A DNA stretch of 64,000 nucleotides from Xestospongia bergquistia (taxonomy: Eukaryota; Porifera; Demospongiae; Haplosclerida; Petrosiidae). Under the pieces are notes generated by a model. The model was not told where the DNA came from, did no database searches, and was given only the letters and a program-made list of their open reading frames with translations. Each line of letters opens with the position of its first letter. Position 1 is the stretch's first letter. The translations under genes and the position numbers were made by a program. The stretch is taken from the NCBI GenBank assembly GCA_963965975.1, contig OZ014414.1, positions 6,733,501 through 6,797,500 on the forward strand. The letters are read 5' to 3'. Positions 10,424 to 22,687 of this stretch are shown here, in pieces.

Positions 10424-12782
10424 CCTAACAGATATGTCGAAAACCTTTCGCATGCCCAGGTGATGGCCAATGCCTCCTTCTCCACTTGGGCGTATCTCTT
10501 TTCAGTTTCAGATAGTGAGCGAGAGGCATAAGCAACTGGTCTCCACGATTGTTGTTGCTTCTGCAGAAGAACTGCTCCTACCCCATACGAGGAAGAATCT
10601 GCACTGACCTTTGTTTCTGCTTCCATGTTGTATGGTACTAGTGTTGTGAGCTTTGATAGTTCTTCCTTAATTTGGGAAAATGCTACGTTCTGTGGTGACT
10701 CCCATCTCCAGAGGTTCCTTTTTCCTAGAAGTTCTCTCAGTGGGTGGGTGAGTTCAGCTAATCGAGGTGTAAATTTTCCTAATTGATTCACCATGCCTAG
10801 GAACCTTCTCAACTCTGTGACGTCCTTTGGGGGTTTCATCTTGTTAATTGCATCAGTTTTCTGAGGGTCTGGGTGTACCCCGTGTTTGTCAACTACATGA
10901 CCTAGAAAAGTTAACTACTTTTACTAAACTCACATTTTTCAGGATTGAGTGTGACTCCTGACTTCTGAATCCTCTTGAGCACTGCTTCGAGACGGATATC
11001 ATGTTCTTCCTGTGTTTTGCCGTACACCAAGATGTCATCAATAAGGCATAATGCTCCCTCTAGTCCTGCCAAGACTTTTGACATCTGCTTCTGGAAATGT
11101 TCCGGAGCACTTGTGATCCCGAAAGGTAGTTTATTAAAACAATACCTCCCCATTGGCGTTATAAAGGTAGTTAATAGTCTTGACTCCTTTTCCAACGGTA
11201 TCTGCCAGAACCCACTGTTAGCATCTAGTTTACTAAAAACAGTGGCACCTGATAATTGAGCTAGAAGATCGTCAATTTTTGGAAGTGGGTGAACTTCCCT
11301 GAGGACGCTTTCATTCAATGGTCGTAAGTCAACGCATATACGAATCGAGCCATTCCTTTTGGGTACAGCAACCATACCAGCACACCATGGTGTTGGTTCG
11401 TCCACTTTTGATATAACTCCCAGAGACTCCATGCGTTCCAATTCTTTTTGGATTTTACTTCGATATTGTAGTGGGACTTGTCTTGGAGTGAACAAGGCAT
11501 GTGGTTTGGCATCGTCTTTTAATTTGATGGAGTACTCCTCTCCAAATGATCCCAATCCAGTAAACACCGATGGATATTTCTCAAATAGTTGAGTCTTTTG
11601 GTCAATAACAGCATCAGTTCTTGCAGCTATCTTGAGTGCCATGATTGCTGGTAACCCCAATAAATTGGTCTTCAGCCCCCTAACGACAAAAATGAGTTGC
11701 TCAGATTGTTTCTTACCATATTTCACTTTTCCCCTAAATTGACCTATAGTTTTGAGTGTGTGATGTGACGGTCCATACAGGATCTTAGATGTTGGTTGTA
11801 GGTTCACCTTTCTTAGTCCCTGATAATCTTTTTCTGACATTGCTGTCACCTCTGCTCCAGTGTCTACCTTGAACTGCAGCTTGGTGCCATTGACCTCTAT
11901 TCTGGCTTTCCAATATTCATTGGCATCTGATATTAGTGTGTCCAAAAATACTGTGTCTAATTCCATTTCGTTGGGACTCGAGTGAGTATTAACTTCTCCC
12001 ACAACCTTAGAGTAACAGCATGAACTATAATGTCCTTTCTTGTTACACCGATGACATGTTGCCTCCTTTGCCGGGCACTTGTGTTTTTGATGTCCTTTAC
12101 CACAGCGAGAACACTCTGCATTTCTTGACTTCGCCTTTTCTCTTCCACTGCGTGGTTCTTTTATTTTACTGAATCTCTTCCCTCCTCTGACTTGGTCTAC
12201 AGCTACATGAGCGCCTGAACCTTGTTCGTCTTTGTTTAGTGTTTGCTGCTGCTCCTTGACAGCTTCTCGTTGACGTACAGCTTTCTTAGCCGATTCTAAG
12301 GTGAGCTTCGGGTCTAGCTGTAGCCGTTCTGACAGCACTGTGTCTCTGATACCTACCACTAGTCTGTCGCGTATCATCTCCTCTTTCATCGCCCCATACT
12401 CACAGTCTTCCGCTAGCTTGTAGAGCTCCATAATGTATCGCTCGGAGGTTTCCCCCGGCGCTTGATTACGCCGATTAAAGCGAGCTCTCTCGAAGATAAC
12501 ATTTTTCCTTACTTTGAAGAAGGATTCGAAAGTTTCGATGATTCCATCGTAGGAAGTCATAGCCTCCTCGCTTGGTACTCCTGTCGAGTCCAGTATGCCT
12601 TGTGATTCTTCTCCAAGGCAATACAGAAGAGTGCTGACTTGCCGTTTCTCGTCTTCTTGCGCAAGCCCAGAGGCGATACGGAATTGCTCAAAGCGACGTT
12701 TCCACTTTGGCCATTCTTCAGGATTCCTGAAGTTGAAAGGGTCAGGAGGAGAGAGATGTAGTTGGGCCATCGCTGCCACCAT
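10424..12782 (-). pseudogene. Frameshifted gag-pol, copy 3
   Basis: Open from 12782 to 10911 (623 codons, gag through RT), broken by the same deletion as copy 2, then open again from 10839 across the junction into flank. It keeps CCHC knuckles, protease DTG and RT LIDD but has no integrase. Confidence 0.9.
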
Positions 12783-12962
12783 GTAGTATTTGACGAAGTA
12801 TATCTTTTAACAACAATCACAATTATATATATATCAAATCACAAAATCAGTTACTTAAATAGTAAAGTATACATTCCACAGATATAACACATTAGTACTG
12901 TCCTATAACACATTTACACATAAGTTAACACATTTGTAACAATGCTTTACAGTTATGCCACA
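10424..12962 (-). mobile_element. Truncated gypsy copy 3 (tandem unit)
   Basis: Same content and borders as 6093-8631, with its LTR at 12782-12962. Shares the frameshift deletion with copy 2 but keeps the ancestral A at 12218. Confidence 0.92.
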
Positions 12963-13390
12963 GCACATATGTTGATGGTGTTACTATTACTTATGGCAGT
13001 AATCCTCGAAAACATATCTGGACTTATGCTTGTGGTGCGAGAGAGACAGTTGAAGGAAATGACTTAATTCGTCAATATAATTGTCCATGTAATAATGGTA
13101 GTAATGGTACATATGTACCAGAGTGGGTAGGTAGTGATTACTGTTGTGAATCTGGATTATATTCAGTACAATTTGCGCAAATCATCTTATACTCTAATGA
13201 TACATTGTGGGATGGTCAACAATGTAATGGAAATGAAGGACCATGTTGTACTAATCCTAAGATGCCATGGTTTATAAAGGATATCAATGAGACTACCACT
13301 GAAGATATTGAATTAAGAATGTGTGGTAGTGAAAATCCATCAAATAATGAAGATACTCCACTGGACATCATTGAACTTTATATTCGCTAA
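12963..13390 (+). pseudogene. FReD 3' exon fragment, tandem copy 3
   Basis: Third copy of the C-terminal FReD coding stretch, open to TAA at 13388-13390 and with no start. Its sequence follows 4301-4728 closely, as expected for recent duplication. Confidence 0.85.
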
Positions 13391-14924
13391 CTGCTTTACA
13401 TTTTCATGCTTTTATGCTTATTTGCTTATTTTACTGATGATTATAATTTGCATTGTATGGTGCTCTAAACAATTATGTTTTCTAAATAGCCATTTACATG
13501 TAATTAATCTAATTACAAAACTTCATATAGACTGTATTTGTGTTAAGTTTCCATTTTATTGAAGACATAATTTGAGGTTAAGACATATCATAAACCTGTG
13601 TATTAATTGCACAATAACATTAATTTAATATAATAAATGAATTATAAATAAACATATACATATGTATGGATAATATGTAACAAGTCTTCCAAAGCAATCT
13701 TATGACCATCTGACATACACAGATAATAGCATAGTAGGTACAATTATTTCTTACCATTCTATAGTCTCCACAGACTCTGTTGCTAATAGTATAACCCTTT
13801 GAAGTTTTATTCAATGTTTCATTGTGAAGTCAGTATCATCCACAACAATTATATGATGATTTCTTCGATTTTAATTTTGTTTAATTTTGCTCACTATGTA
13901 AGTTGTTGGCAAGTTGTTCCTTTAATAACCAACAAAGTATACAATGAGTAATTCATGTAAATTCTATATTCCATAGTAATTCACCCATGTAAAGTACTAA
14001 CTTATTGTTAAAATGACATATTATTTTTTACAGTGTAATAAGCATGTAGTATAAATGTGACAACACCCACAAACTTTTTATATCTCTTTCCTTACACTAT
14101 TGTCAATGTACATGTACACAAAGAGTTATGTCCTTGTACTTCTCAAATTGCAATAGGAAATTACTATACTATTGATATCATTAAAGGATTTAAATGGAAA
14201 TATAAAGTATCTATAATGTATGCTTGTATATGTAGTTACCAAAACTACAAGACTATATATCTTAACTTTGTTTACTTAAACCAAATTTAGAAATTAACTT
14301 TTAAACTATTAATTCATAAGTATTTAAACCAAGGTCGCTAATGCCATCAGTAGTTCTCTACAATGGATGAATAGAAATTGAAATAACTGAGACCAAGCAG
14401 TTGCAAAAAATGTCACAGTCAACAAAGAACTATTAAATAACATCAGACAAAACTCAACACAAATGACTCAAAATAACAGTATAAAATAACAATGTGACTA
14501 CCAAAACTCACTCACTCATTAACTGACTGAAATACAAAAACAAAAGATTTAAATACAAAACTAACTTGTGAATATTAATAAGTAGTAAGTTAATAAGGCT
14601 GGATATGTCAGAAATAGATCAGTGAAATGGTGCTTACTATTGAGTGATCCATATATACATGAATGAATAGATCTACAGATATTATTGTAACATAATCAAT
14701 ATAAACTGTAATTTGATCTTTAAACCTCGAAAATTTCTAAAAATATCAGATATTCCTTTTTCACTATCACTCATCAACAAAGCTCCATATTTGGCTAACT
14801 CAAGGATCATATTCTATGATATAATAACCAAAGACTATTTCAGTACATACTACTATTGTACTATTGCATGTTATTTGAACCAGACTGTCCTAAAATTGAT
14901 TTGGACTACCTGTTATGTGTATAC
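13391..14924 (+). repeat. FReD 3' flank, copy F3, running into unique sequence
   Basis: Same as F1 up to 14754, where the other copies jump back into the retrotransposon. Here the ancestral flank continues, matching 24654-24760 and 30030-30140. Relative to the 30-kb copy, about 630 bp are missing near 14863, where the sequence jumps to the stretch corresponding to 30785. Confidence 0.8.
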
Positions 14925-16790
14925 TGTAAAATCGGTGGTGTCTTGGTAACACAAAAATGTGGTGTCAAAAGTCTGTGCAAGAATGACGCCAGTAATGGTG
15001 TCAGTATTGACACTAAGGTAATGGTGTCTATTAAACACCATGTAAGTCTTCACATAACACACTCATCGGTATCAAGTTGGCACTATAGAAAGTTTCCCAC
15101 AACACTTTCAGTGTCTACATAAACTATTTGTTTTTCAAATCAAAAGGATTACAAAAAACAATAAAAGAACAAACAAAACAAAGAATATTGAAAGGAAGTT
15201 GTGAATAAATGAATCAACACACAGTGAAAGTAATATTCAAAAGTCATACTGTAAATTTTGAGAGACTATTTAAAAATTCTTGGAGATGTAATGGAATCTT
15301 TGTTGAAGGTTTCAACTGATATGCTGCCTCTAAAAACAATGCCATTGCTTTCATCTTCGGAGGATAGGCTATGTTAAACGAATAGTAACATGCCAAACAA
15401 GAATGAACAACTGTCATTGCATTAGTCATTGTCAAAACATTATTTTCGACAACAACCAGAATGTCCACTAGATTACTCAAGCTTTCACCCAGTCCAACGA
15501 TCAAGGGACGAGGCAACGATACAGATTGAAGTGACTCTTCAATGTCCAAATGCTGTCCCTACATACAAATGTAATTCAGTTCAAAGAAATTATTTGGCTA
15601 CCAAGACTGGAATGAACATAGTACTCTTTCCCTTGCCCCTCTCTGCTTTGACATATGATACAATAGATAAGCAAATGCACAGAGCTGATCTAGATGAACA
15701 GTTAACATTATTATAATTGAGTTTAGTACTAACCATTAGTTGGGTTCTCTAAGACCTTATACATCACAATTAATCGCTTAACTCCCCTCTGTGTGTCAGA
15801 ATATATCATGACCTGTTTCAAAACCTTCAACAATTTACAATCCATGTCATCAATACTCATATCTATCACAATGACAAGCTCCTGGAACAGCTAACAGTTT
15901 TATAATTTTAAGTAAATTTAGCTATTAGGTCACTTACTATTTGTGGATGTTCAAGACAAGGATAGTCCTCCAGAATAAGCTTCACAGAAGGTTTGTCTTC
16001 CTTCACCCACGTTCTTCATATAGACTTAGCTGACTATAAATAAATACATGGATACATAAATGCATAGTATTGAGAATATCAACGTACTAGAAGCTTCTTA
16101 CATAAGTGACTTTAGAGCCGACAAAATCCATTTCTTGGACTGGTACAAAGACTACAGCTAGACAAGCACTTTGACACTTTCTAAACAACGTGGAGTCGTG
16201 GATATCACTAGAGAATACAGAAAGAATACGGAACTTAACCATATACATCACGCCCGATGGGCGGGGTTCACAGATGATATAGTAAGACGGAGTATGAACA
16301 ACGAATATCTTTGTTCATCTTTAGGACAATCATGGAAGTTTTTGCTCGTGCATATTTTGAGGATGCAAACTTTGCTGCTCCTTCAAAGGAATTACTTTAT
16401 TTTTCAGTGAATCCAGGCATTCATTTGTAGTCCAGAAAACTAAACAAATGTACTTTGTTTGGTCTATTAACATACAAGATTTTTGTGTTTATGGACTGTA
16501 TTCATTAACTAATTCTGGCATATACGAAACTTCTTTTTATATTCTGCTTAAATATAATATACTTAAGTTGTTATTATTATACTTTTAAAAGACATTTCTC
16601 GACATCTAGCTGTAAGGCAATGAACAGTACGTTACATAGCACTTTACTGATTGATGACACACCAAAACAAGTGTTGTAATAAGATTATCAGGTGCTTTCA
16701 TAACACCAAGCTGCTACAGTAGCATACTGATGGTAGTATAAGACCATAGAATTTGACACCATAGTGTTGTGATAGCACCTCCAATTTATA
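14925..16790. mobile_element. Possible DNA element with GGTGTC-rich ends (copy T1)
   Basis: The left end (14931-15050) is studded with GGTGTC/GACACC words. The right end (~16690-16785) read in reverse has a similar start (GGAGGTG, then ACACTATGGTGTCAAA), suggesting degenerate terminal inverted repeats around a decayed minus-strand gene. The block recurs at 30840-32625 within the larger segmental duplication. Class and exact ends are not established. Confidence 0.4.
15244..16013 (-). pseudogene. Decayed gene of an unrecognised repeated family (T1)
   Basis: Three exon-like pieces on the minus strand. The first (~16013-15938) contains VKEDKPSVKLILEDYP and ends in a GTAAGT donor. The second (~15886-15737) lies between TTCCAG and GGTTAGTA. 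The third (15549-15244) carries YYSFNIAYPPKMKAM and a stop. A similar pattern (AYFAFNIQHPKALT) occurs in a relic at 26.75-27.03 kb. The family looks like a multicopy, perhaps transposon-borne gene, but I do not recognise its function. No complete frame with a start can be assembled. Confidence 0.45.
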
Positions 16791-16800
16791 TATTAATTAA

Positions 16801-17104
16801 TTATTATGTGTTAATGTATATTAATTATCCTTGCAGAATACCACTACAGTTGCTAATAATTATGATTAGTGTTGTAAAATATTTTAAGATTGTTATGATG
16901 GACAGACAAGGGAGGTTAATTAAATAAATTGAAGCTATTGTAAGACTTTAAATTACTGATTGCCATGCCTACTAGCAAACAAAAAGTTTCAAACCTCCCT
17001 TGTCTGTCCATCATAACAATCTTAAAATATTTTACAACACTAATCATATTAGCAACTGTAGTGGTATTCTGCAAGGATAATTAATATACATTAACACATA
17101 ATAA
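16801..17104. mobile_element. Fold-back MITE
   Basis: Two inverted arms of ~115-120 bp (16801-16920 and 16985-17104) starting TTATTATGTGTTAATG flank a ~65-bp spacer. Arms differ by a few bases and a small indel. No coding capacity. A second copy at 32651-33044 has lost much of its left arm and carries another palindromic insertion. Confidence 0.8.
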
Positions 17105-17277
17105 GTCTTGACTTCATAAATTTTGAACAAAACACAACTATTCTCAGCAAACAGTCTAACCAGCTTTGTAATTATCTTGACTATTAACAAAGTGCTTCTT
17201 TTAAAGCAATGTAAACATGTATGTTAATCAGCAGTAAATACCCAACAAATGTAAATACATATAAAAGTAGTCAGCTA

Positions 17278-18010
17278 ATGTAAAGTTCGATAATATCCAC
17301 TAAGTTCAATATCTTGAGTGGTAGTCTCATTAAGAGTCTTAATAAACCATGGTATCTTAGGATTAATACAACATGGTCGTTCTAATCCTCTACATTGATG
17401 ACCATCCCATAATAGATCATTAGAGTATAAGATTGGATGTTGATCTTGTCCTATATGAAGTCCAGACTCACAATAATAATCAGTAATGTACCCACTCTGG
17501 TACATATGTATTATTACTGTCACTATTACATGGACAGAGATAGGGAGGTTCATTATTTCCCACAGCCTCATGCACACCACAAGCATAAGTCCAGATATGT
17601 TAACAAGGATTGCTGCCATAAGTAATGGTAACCCCATCAACATATGTGTTACAGTTTTCAATGTTGGAAATGGCATTTGAACTATGCAAAGGTGGAAATC
17701 CATCTGGTGTACAAAGTTGATAGCCACTTATTTGAGCACAGACTTCACTGTAATGAATGCAATGAGCAGAGTAAACTATAGATGAAGACATAGGTCGATC
17801 ACAAACTCCATGATCTATGTTGTTAAACAGTTGCAGTGTTAGTCCAAGAGGATAAGTAGCATTAGGTTCACTCATTTTGAGGTAGCCTACTCCCATCTAG
17901 CCTCTGTGGTCATCACAGTAACTACCTTCCATACTACACTAGATAGATACAAGAGAACAATTAGAACCTTCCATTGTGTGATAACCTGATTTGGCTGACA
18001 CATTTTGTTT
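17278..18010 (-). pseudogene. Dead FReD gene copy, antisense
   Basis: On the minus strand one frame (17896-17600) matches the FReD GYLNMSEPNAT to VDGVTITYGSN stretch and then stops. A second frame (17520-17275) matches the YYCESGL, WDGHQC, RPCCINPK and PWFIK motifs. A frameshift separates them, the N-terminal region is in pieces, and the end is altered to GYYRTLH. It is oriented opposite to the intact gene at 27.5 kb and is a diverged paralogue, not part of the recent tandem array. A sister pseudogene lies at 33.2-33.9 kb. Confidence 0.85.
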
Positions 18011-20308
18011 GAAGAGGTCTGAACAATTTAAAGGGAACTTTTAACAAGAGGAAGGAAATCGGTTGGGACAGAGAATAAATCTTACAACATTGTTCTCTCT
18101 TGTTTTGAACTTCTTTCCATTGTTACTAGGAATACAACAGTATTGTTCATATAGTTACAAAGGAGATGGAGTTAGTAGACCAGCCATTCTAGATGACCCT
18201 TTGTAAGTACTGACAGCTACTTGCAGTCAAAAGAAGAAAATCATAATATTTATCATTCACTTTACACTCAGTTCACAAGTGATAGTTCTCACTTCATAAA
18301 TTTGCCAGTTCTTTAATTAGTTTGTTCTAAATTTGGTTATACTTACTGATTGTTTATTCTATATTTTATTGTAAGTTCATATTATTATCAGCTCTGTCAT
18401 ATATAAATAGATTGTTGTCATTACTAAATTATTGTTATTTCAAACTGTTGTCTTTAATAAATTAAAGCTAAAAAGTTGTTTACAGAAGTAATATTGTTTA
18501 TATTATTAATAACAATAAATAAATGCCTAATAAATTATCTTATACATACACACTATTTGCACAGCTCATACAAAAGCCATAAAGCTTGTGAAATTAGCAA
18601 TATATATAAAATAGATTATGGCATGTAATATACTAAAATTGTATTAGGCACATGTTGTTGATGATAATCAAAGCAAATTATTTCCAACAAACATGTTTTT
18701 GATTGGGAACAACATCAAACTAGCAATACAACATCATTTTAGGTAATCTAAACATGTACGTTAATATATGTTTTCTTTATGAGAGCTTATTAACTATATT
18801 TTGAACATACAATAAAGCAAATAATAAACATTAACCAACTTTAAATTATTACAAAGTGCTAAATAACTACATAAAACGTGGCTCTACAGCCATTATAGAT
18901 GTTATGTCAGTCTTGTCTTATCTCCAACAAGACATTCTATTACGTATATTCTGGAGAATCGATACCATACCTAGGACTCAATTTTAGTTTGTTGTGTCCA
19001 CTGATATTAATGAAACTATAGCTATTTATGGCATTATAGTTGGAAGAGCCTGTATACAGCCTTGCAAAATGAGAGAAATGAGCACAGAATGTTACTTGAA
19101 AGTAAGAGTATAACCTTATTGCATATATTGTAATCGCTATTGTGTAGCCTCTCTGTCAAAGAAGAAATTTGTCTCCCTAAATTGATATTATACAGTTGTC
19201 TTTGACATTATAAGGTTTAATTGTTTTAGTAATTATATAGATTGTGCATTAAATTTGAAAAACAACTTAAATATAGTTTATATACTAAGGTAAATGCCTT
19301 TACTGAATTAACTACCTTATCCCTTTGTCAGCTTAATAATTCTAATATAATACAAACTTGCAGGCAAGTGGCTGAACTCCCTTTCAGCCTCCGTTTTGGA
19401 TTTCCATCTACAAAAATTAATGTTTACTTTGACTTGCAGCCTTATCCGAGTAGCTCATAATTGCTATTGAAGATGAAGCTATATGTATCTTAAAGTAACT
19501 GCATTACCAACTGAAGTTTGGAAGTTATACTTCATCGGAAAAGATTAGAAGTGACGGATGATAGGATTGAAGTGGATGTGAGGATGATTGAAGAAAGTAT
19601 ACTGCAAAAAAATAAGTGTTATTAGCTTACCTTTATACAGAAGCATTTGTTATTTTTATCAATGGAAAAATAACATTTAGTTAATGGTGTGATTTTGAAA
19701 GTAACAATGCTGAAATGGCAGAAAGATCATAGACTACAATCCATAAACTGTAATCCCAATACTAAAAACTTTAAACATTTAGTTCTAAAGAGTTAGCATT
19801 AATCTAAGCTTCGTTTCTGCCATTTCCACTATATTTCTGTCTTTCTACTGCTTCCTCATGATTATAGGGGTCTGAATAGTCTCATAAGAGAACTGGAATA
19901 AAGATCTCACCATATGTCATAAATGGGGAGGGATATTATAACTGTGAACACCATTGTTTGTAAATTTTTGTAATCAATAGTGATTAATAATATTAAAAAA
20001 AGAATAGGTTTGAACTCTGTTACCAGAACATATAACAATTAATTTGAATATCAATCAAGGAACTGTTAGTCATGCATTCACTGTTTCAATGAGACTAGTA
20101 TCTACAATTTGCAAGTTTTTATAAGCTAAGTTTCATTCATAAAAAATAAGTCAAACTGCTAGTTTCAAGCAAAATTGCTCTATTTTGATCGTCTACTATT
20201 TTTTAGGGGAAAAAATTGTTAGTAAAAGAGGAGAAAATTATGTGATGAGAAATTAAAACAGAAAATAAAAGTAAGCGAGAAGACAGATTAAGAATAAACT
20301 TACTATTA
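18011..20308. other. Non-coding, partly duplicated at 33.9-35.1 kb
   Basis: AT-rich sequence with no supported gene. From ~19165 to 20308 it parallels 33935-35135. The second copy lacks ~1.14 kb (18025-19164), the joint falling between GAGGTCTGA and GAAATTTGTC. The open frame at 19242-19460 is not conserved in the duplicate and is not called. Confidence 0.7.
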
Positions 20309-21087
20309 TATGAACACAAGTCTGTCTGTATTCTAACTTGATAACTCTCTAACTTCTTACAATACTCTTCGTCTTCTTTTGATAAATATAGTTCCCTTAT
20401 TGTAGTATTTTTATTAAGTGATGCACATATTGTCGTGATATCATAATCGTTCAGTGAAGTATTGTTAAGATTAGTGTTTTCAGTGATGTAGTTGTTTGTA
20501 TTAGATCTGCTATTGTACTCGTACTAACTGAAGTGATCTGATGATTATCTCCAATGTTCAGTGTAGTCAATGTTTCATTTTTAGTAAGTTTTTCACAGAT
20601 ATATTGGACTCCATTATCAGTGATGTTACAGTTAATGAGTTCTAGTTCTTTTAAAGTTGTATTACTTGATAACATATATAGTAGATAAGTGAGTCATATC
20701 TTCATCTGTGCAGTAACATCACAAACTCTTTATGTGTTTTATCATTAAAGAGACTATCACTGACTTGTTTGATACCACCAGTAAGTGAAGAGGACCACAG
20801 CACTAGTCCCTTTATTGTTTCATTAGATTTTAGTATCTCTGATAATATGGATACACACTTACTGTCCAATGAAGTATCCCATATATAAAGAGTCCTCACT
20901 GTACACTTATTAAGATTGTTTATAATAACTGCAGTACTTTCAGGAGATGATGAGTTGAGATAAATACTCCATTATTTTCCTGTTTGTTATTCTTTTATTT
21001 ATTTACTTATAACATCTTCACTGTCTGTTATACTTGGTCTAGAGAGTCTAACAATTTTGTTGCTCCACTGAACACTTCCAGTGTCTC
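20309..21087 (-). pseudogene. Dead LRR exon (psi-LRR1)
   Basis: Homologous to the 794-bp final LRR exon of the cluster genes at 42.7 and 56.4 kb, and still preceded by the TTATAACAG acceptor. Three in-frame TAA codons occur soon after SEDVISK, and frameshifts break it into the open pieces 20702-20899 and 20451-20675. RNI-type repeats such as ITDNGVQYICE remain readable. It has no recognisable upstream Death/CARD exons nearby. Confidence 0.85.
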
Positions 21088-21893
21088 CTGTTATAAAACA
21101 GAGTTAGTATAATAGTATAGCTTATATTATAAGTAACAATATCTCTTTATAAAGTTTGTTCACGAAGACAAATAAAAGTAGAAAATGATCTATTAACACA
21201 AAGACAATATAATGTACAGAATTATAATAAGAGAAATTCTTGTTACAATGGTTTTATTACTGCTGTCTACTAATCTAAACCTACAGTTTTAAAACAATAA
21301 TATTTAATATAATTACTAGGATCAGTTGATGTGTGTGATTGTACAACATCTATTATTACTGGTGACCTTTGTAACCTAGTCTAGCTAATAAGAGAGATGA
21401 GAGCTGATAATTATTGTCTTCAATCATTTCAACTTACATTACATAATATTCCATATCCAGTGATCTCATGTCTCACGTCCATTATACTATATCCAATTAA
21501 AAATTTATTTCCTTTCTTATTCTCAATGGAGTATATAAGGCTTCATTATAAGTACATCATTGAGATATCAGTGTATAATATAGGACTAATACAATTTTCC
21601 ATAAATATCATCTCATCATTTACTATGTCAATGAACAAACATCTCTACTTCAGAAACATGTACTGTTGAGCATATAAGTGCAGAGGTTAAAATAATGCCC
21701 CGCCCATAAATAATTACTGGCGCCTGGCACCAGCTGTTAAGAGACAAAAAATGGGCGACGTTAGAGAAGTAAGTGTCAAGTAAAACTGCTCTATTTTTAT
21801 TGTTTATTAGTTTTGTTACAGAAATAAATTGTTAATAAAAGGAGATAATATAAAAGGAGTGAGAAGACAGATTAAAAATAAACAACAAACTAC

Positions 21894-22687
21894 TTACCAT
21901 AACCAGAACACAAGTCTGTCTTTAATAACTTGATAACTGTCTAACTTCTTACAATACTCCTCATGTTCACTTGATAAGTGTAGTTCCCTTATTGTAGTAT
22001 TTTTATTAAGTGATGTACAAATTATCTTGATATCATCATTGTTCAGTGAAGTATAGTAGAGACGTAGTTCTATTAGTGATGTAGTTCTTTGTATTAGATC
22101 TGCTATTATACTGGTACTGACTGAAGTGATCTGATGATTACGTCCGACGTTCAACAAAACCAACGTTTGGTTTTTAGTAAGTCCTTCACAGATATATCGG
22201 ACTCCATTATCAGTGATGTTACAGTTGATGAGACGTAGTTCTTTTAAAGTTGTATTATTTGATAATACATTAGATAAGTGAATCATATCTTCATCTGTGA
22301 TACCAGCAACACCCTACAATGTTAACTCTTCAAGTGTATTATTATTAAAGAGACTATCACTGACATCTTTGATACCACTAGTAAGTGAAGAGTACTCCAG
22401 GATTAGCGTCTTTATTGTTTTGTTACTTTTTAGTATCTCTGATAATATAGATACAGACTTACTATCCAATGAAGTGTTCACTATCTCAAGACTCCTCGCT
22501 GTACACTTATTAAGATTGTTTACAACAACTGCAGTACTTTCAGGAGATGACGACCAGAGACCAATAGTCCATTCTTCTGTTTGGTGTTCTTTTGTTAATT
22601 TACTTATAACATCTTCACTTTCTACTATACTTGGACTAATAAGCCATACACTATTATCGTCATTCCACCGAACTCTTCCAGTGTTTC
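21894..22687 (-). pseudogene. LRR exon with a single nonsense codon (psi-LRR2)
   Basis: Exactly 794 bp, like the intact LRR exon at 42670-43463, with the same acceptor and stop positions. The only clear defect is TAG (plus strand 22314-22316) where the intact copy has TTG. The downstream part, 22286-21894, is open for ~130 codons. It belongs to a duplicated block (about 21435-23753 versus 42262-44550) that includes the upstream intron and part of a PDZ exon. Confidence 0.85.

Larger units (their letters stand above)
1761..14754. repeat. Three tandem copies of a 4.33-kb unit
   Basis: Units 1761-6092, 6093-10423 and 10424-14754 (4332, 4331 and 4331 bp) are nearly identical. Each runs from inside the RNase H part of the gypsy element, through its 5' half and 5' LTR, into the FReD 3' exon and flank. 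Junctions at 6093 and 10424 join flank sequence GATATT to element sequence AACAGAT through CCT, which is present at both parental breakpoints. Copies 2 and 3 share a 1-nt deletion (~6582 and ~10913) and an A-to-G change. Copy 2 has a private A-to-C change at 7887. Unit 2 was therefore probably the template of unit 3, or the reverse. Confidence 0.93.
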
